This document shows, in pieces, positions 4,886-5,641 of a stretch of DNA of 5,641 bases. The notes below the pieces were generated by a model that saw only the letters and a list, made by a program, of their open reading frames with translations, was not told the origin of the DNA and did no database searches. Position 1 is the first letter of the stretch, and the number at the start of each line of letters is the position of its first letter. Made by a program: the position numbers and the translations under genes. Location: assembly GCA_013817065.1 (NCBI GenBank), contig JACDDJ010000151.1, positions 1 through 5,641 on the forward strand. The letters are read 5' to 3'. Origin of the DNA: Acidobacteriota bacterium (lineage in GTDB: Bacteria > Acidobacteriota > Vicinamibacteria > Vicinamibacterales > 2-12-FULL-66-21).

Positions 4886-5641
4886 TTAATCGTCCCCGAC
4901 CGCTTTGGCGAAGACGTCCTCGAGAGTCGGGACACTCGGCCTGAGGTGGCGCACCTGGGCGCCCTGTGAGGTTGCCAGCTGGAAAATCTCGCGCTGGTCC
5001 CGCCCGGCGGGCACGAACACCCGCATCACGTCTTCGTCGGTCGAGTGGCATTCGAGCCCGTGGCCGCGCAGGGTCTCGATGAACCCCGGCAGGTTGCCCT
5101 TGATCCTCAGCTCGAAGACGCGACCGGCCGGACCTTTCAGTTCGTCGATCGGCCCCTGCGCGACGACGCTGCCTTTGTCCATCACGATGATGTGATCGCA
5201 GGTGAACTCGACGTCCGGCAGGAGGTGCGACGACAGGATCAGGTTGACGTTCTTGTTGTGACCGAGGTCGTGGATCAGCTCGAGCATCTCGTCGCGGCCC
5301 TTCGGATCCATACCGTTGGTCGGCTCGTCGAGAAACAGCAGATCCGGATCGTGCACGAGCGCCTGCGCCAGCTTGATGCGCTGCTTCATGCCGGTCGAGT
5401 AGGTCTCGACGTTGCGGTACCGCGCCTCGCCGAGCCCGACGTAATAGAGGACCTCGTGGGCGCGCTGCATCGCGTCGACCGGTGGCAACCCGGCCAGCTG
5501 CCCGCAGTAGGCGACAAAGGAGACGGCGTTCATACCGGGGATGTGCGCGTCATTTTCCGGCATGTAGCCGATGCGCGCTCGGATCTCGAGAGGACTCTTC
5601 GCGACGTCCAGGCCAAGCACGGTCATGCGACCGGCGGCCGG
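4886..5641 (-). CDS. ABC-2 type exporter ATP-binding protein 1, N-terminus beyond the right edge
   Basis: The frame stays open to the window edge, so 251 residues are visible and the start lies outside. The ATG at 5624-5626 is internal: the residues before it (PAAGR) continue the family pattern of a turn ending in G-R-hydrophobic-TVLG, which normally follows Walker A. Walker A itself is therefore not seen. Counting from the first visible residue, the Q-loop is IGYMPEN (about 24-30, Glu at the Gln position) and the signature is YSTGMKQR (81-88). Walker B LLFLDEP (101-107) is followed by the D-loop NGMDP, and the H-loop is SSHLLPDVE. The C-terminal domain ends with SVPTLEDVFAKAVGDD, a typical tail of ABC-2 ATPases. 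Its organisation matches ATPase 2, but the sequences differ clearly outside the motifs. It is probably the partner of permease 1, whose start abuts its stop. Roughly 60 N-terminal residues are probably missing, judged from ATPase 2. Confidence 0.93.
   Translation of the reverse strand, partial: PAAGRMTVLGLDVAKSPLEIRARIGYMPENDAHIPGMNAVSFVAYCGQLAGLPPVDAMQRAHEVLYYVGLGEARYRNVETYSTGMKQRIKLAQALVHDPDLLFLDEPTNGMDPKGRDEMLELIHDLGHNKNVNLILSSHLLPDVEFTCDHIIVMDKGSVVAQGPIDELKGPAGRVFELRIKGNLPGFIETLRGHGLECHSTDEDVMRVFVPAGRDQREIFQLATSQGAQVRHLRPSVPTLEDVFAKAVGDD

Noticed and set aside
5624..5626. The ATG near the right edge as the start of ATPase 1
   Set aside because: Starting there would leave out the Walker A motif that every functional family member needs. 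The frame continues upstream with residues that fit the family, so the gene is cut by the window.
1..5641. CRISPR array, transposase, tRNA or rRNA, toxin-antitoxin or defence genes
   Set aside because: I looked on both strands and found no spaced direct repeats, no recombinase or transposase motifs, no structural RNA sequence and no defence-type domains.

Overview
This is a GC-rich bacterial stretch in which every convincing gene lies on the minus strand, so transcription runs from the right edge to the left edge. No rRNA, tRNA, CRISPR array, transposase or other taxonomic marker is visible. High GC, a secreted M28 peptidase with a Gln/Gly/Ala/Arg-rich insert, and an ABC-2 permease beginning MPIHDQSYRRY would all fit an Acidobacteriota-like soil bacterium. 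That placement is a family-resemblance guess, not something the sequence proves.

Right part (2233-5641): four tightly packed genes encode two successive ATPase/permease pairs of the ABC-2 export type. The order is ATPase 1 (start outside the window), permease 1, ATPase 2, permease 2. The junctions are a direct abutment (TAA then ATG), a 4-nt ATGA overlap and a 1-nt TAATG overlap, which indicates one message with translational coupling. The substrate cannot be read from the sequence.

Middle (1174-2160): after a 72-bp gap comes a 328-residue protein of unassigned function. It has one N-terminal membrane anchor and a large, probably extracytoplasmic domain. It is likely the last gene of the exporter operon, because a strong Rho-independent terminator (1121-1152) follows its stop codon. 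The gap before it holds a perfect TATAAT but no matching -35 box.

Left part (1-1051): beyond the terminator is a 7-bp repeat tract, then a two-gene unit. It encodes a gamma-glutamylcyclotransferase-like protein (GTG start, no clear ribosome binding site) and, 7 bp later, a secreted M28 zinc peptidase cut off by the left edge. The peptidase carries a low-complexity insertion of about 58 residues between its first two zinc-ligand motifs.

The window reads mainly as an ordinary envelope/export neighbourhood. The least explained items are the unassigned 328-residue protein, the peptidase insert and the small intergenic repeats. I see no clear evidence of an undescribed defence or mobile system.
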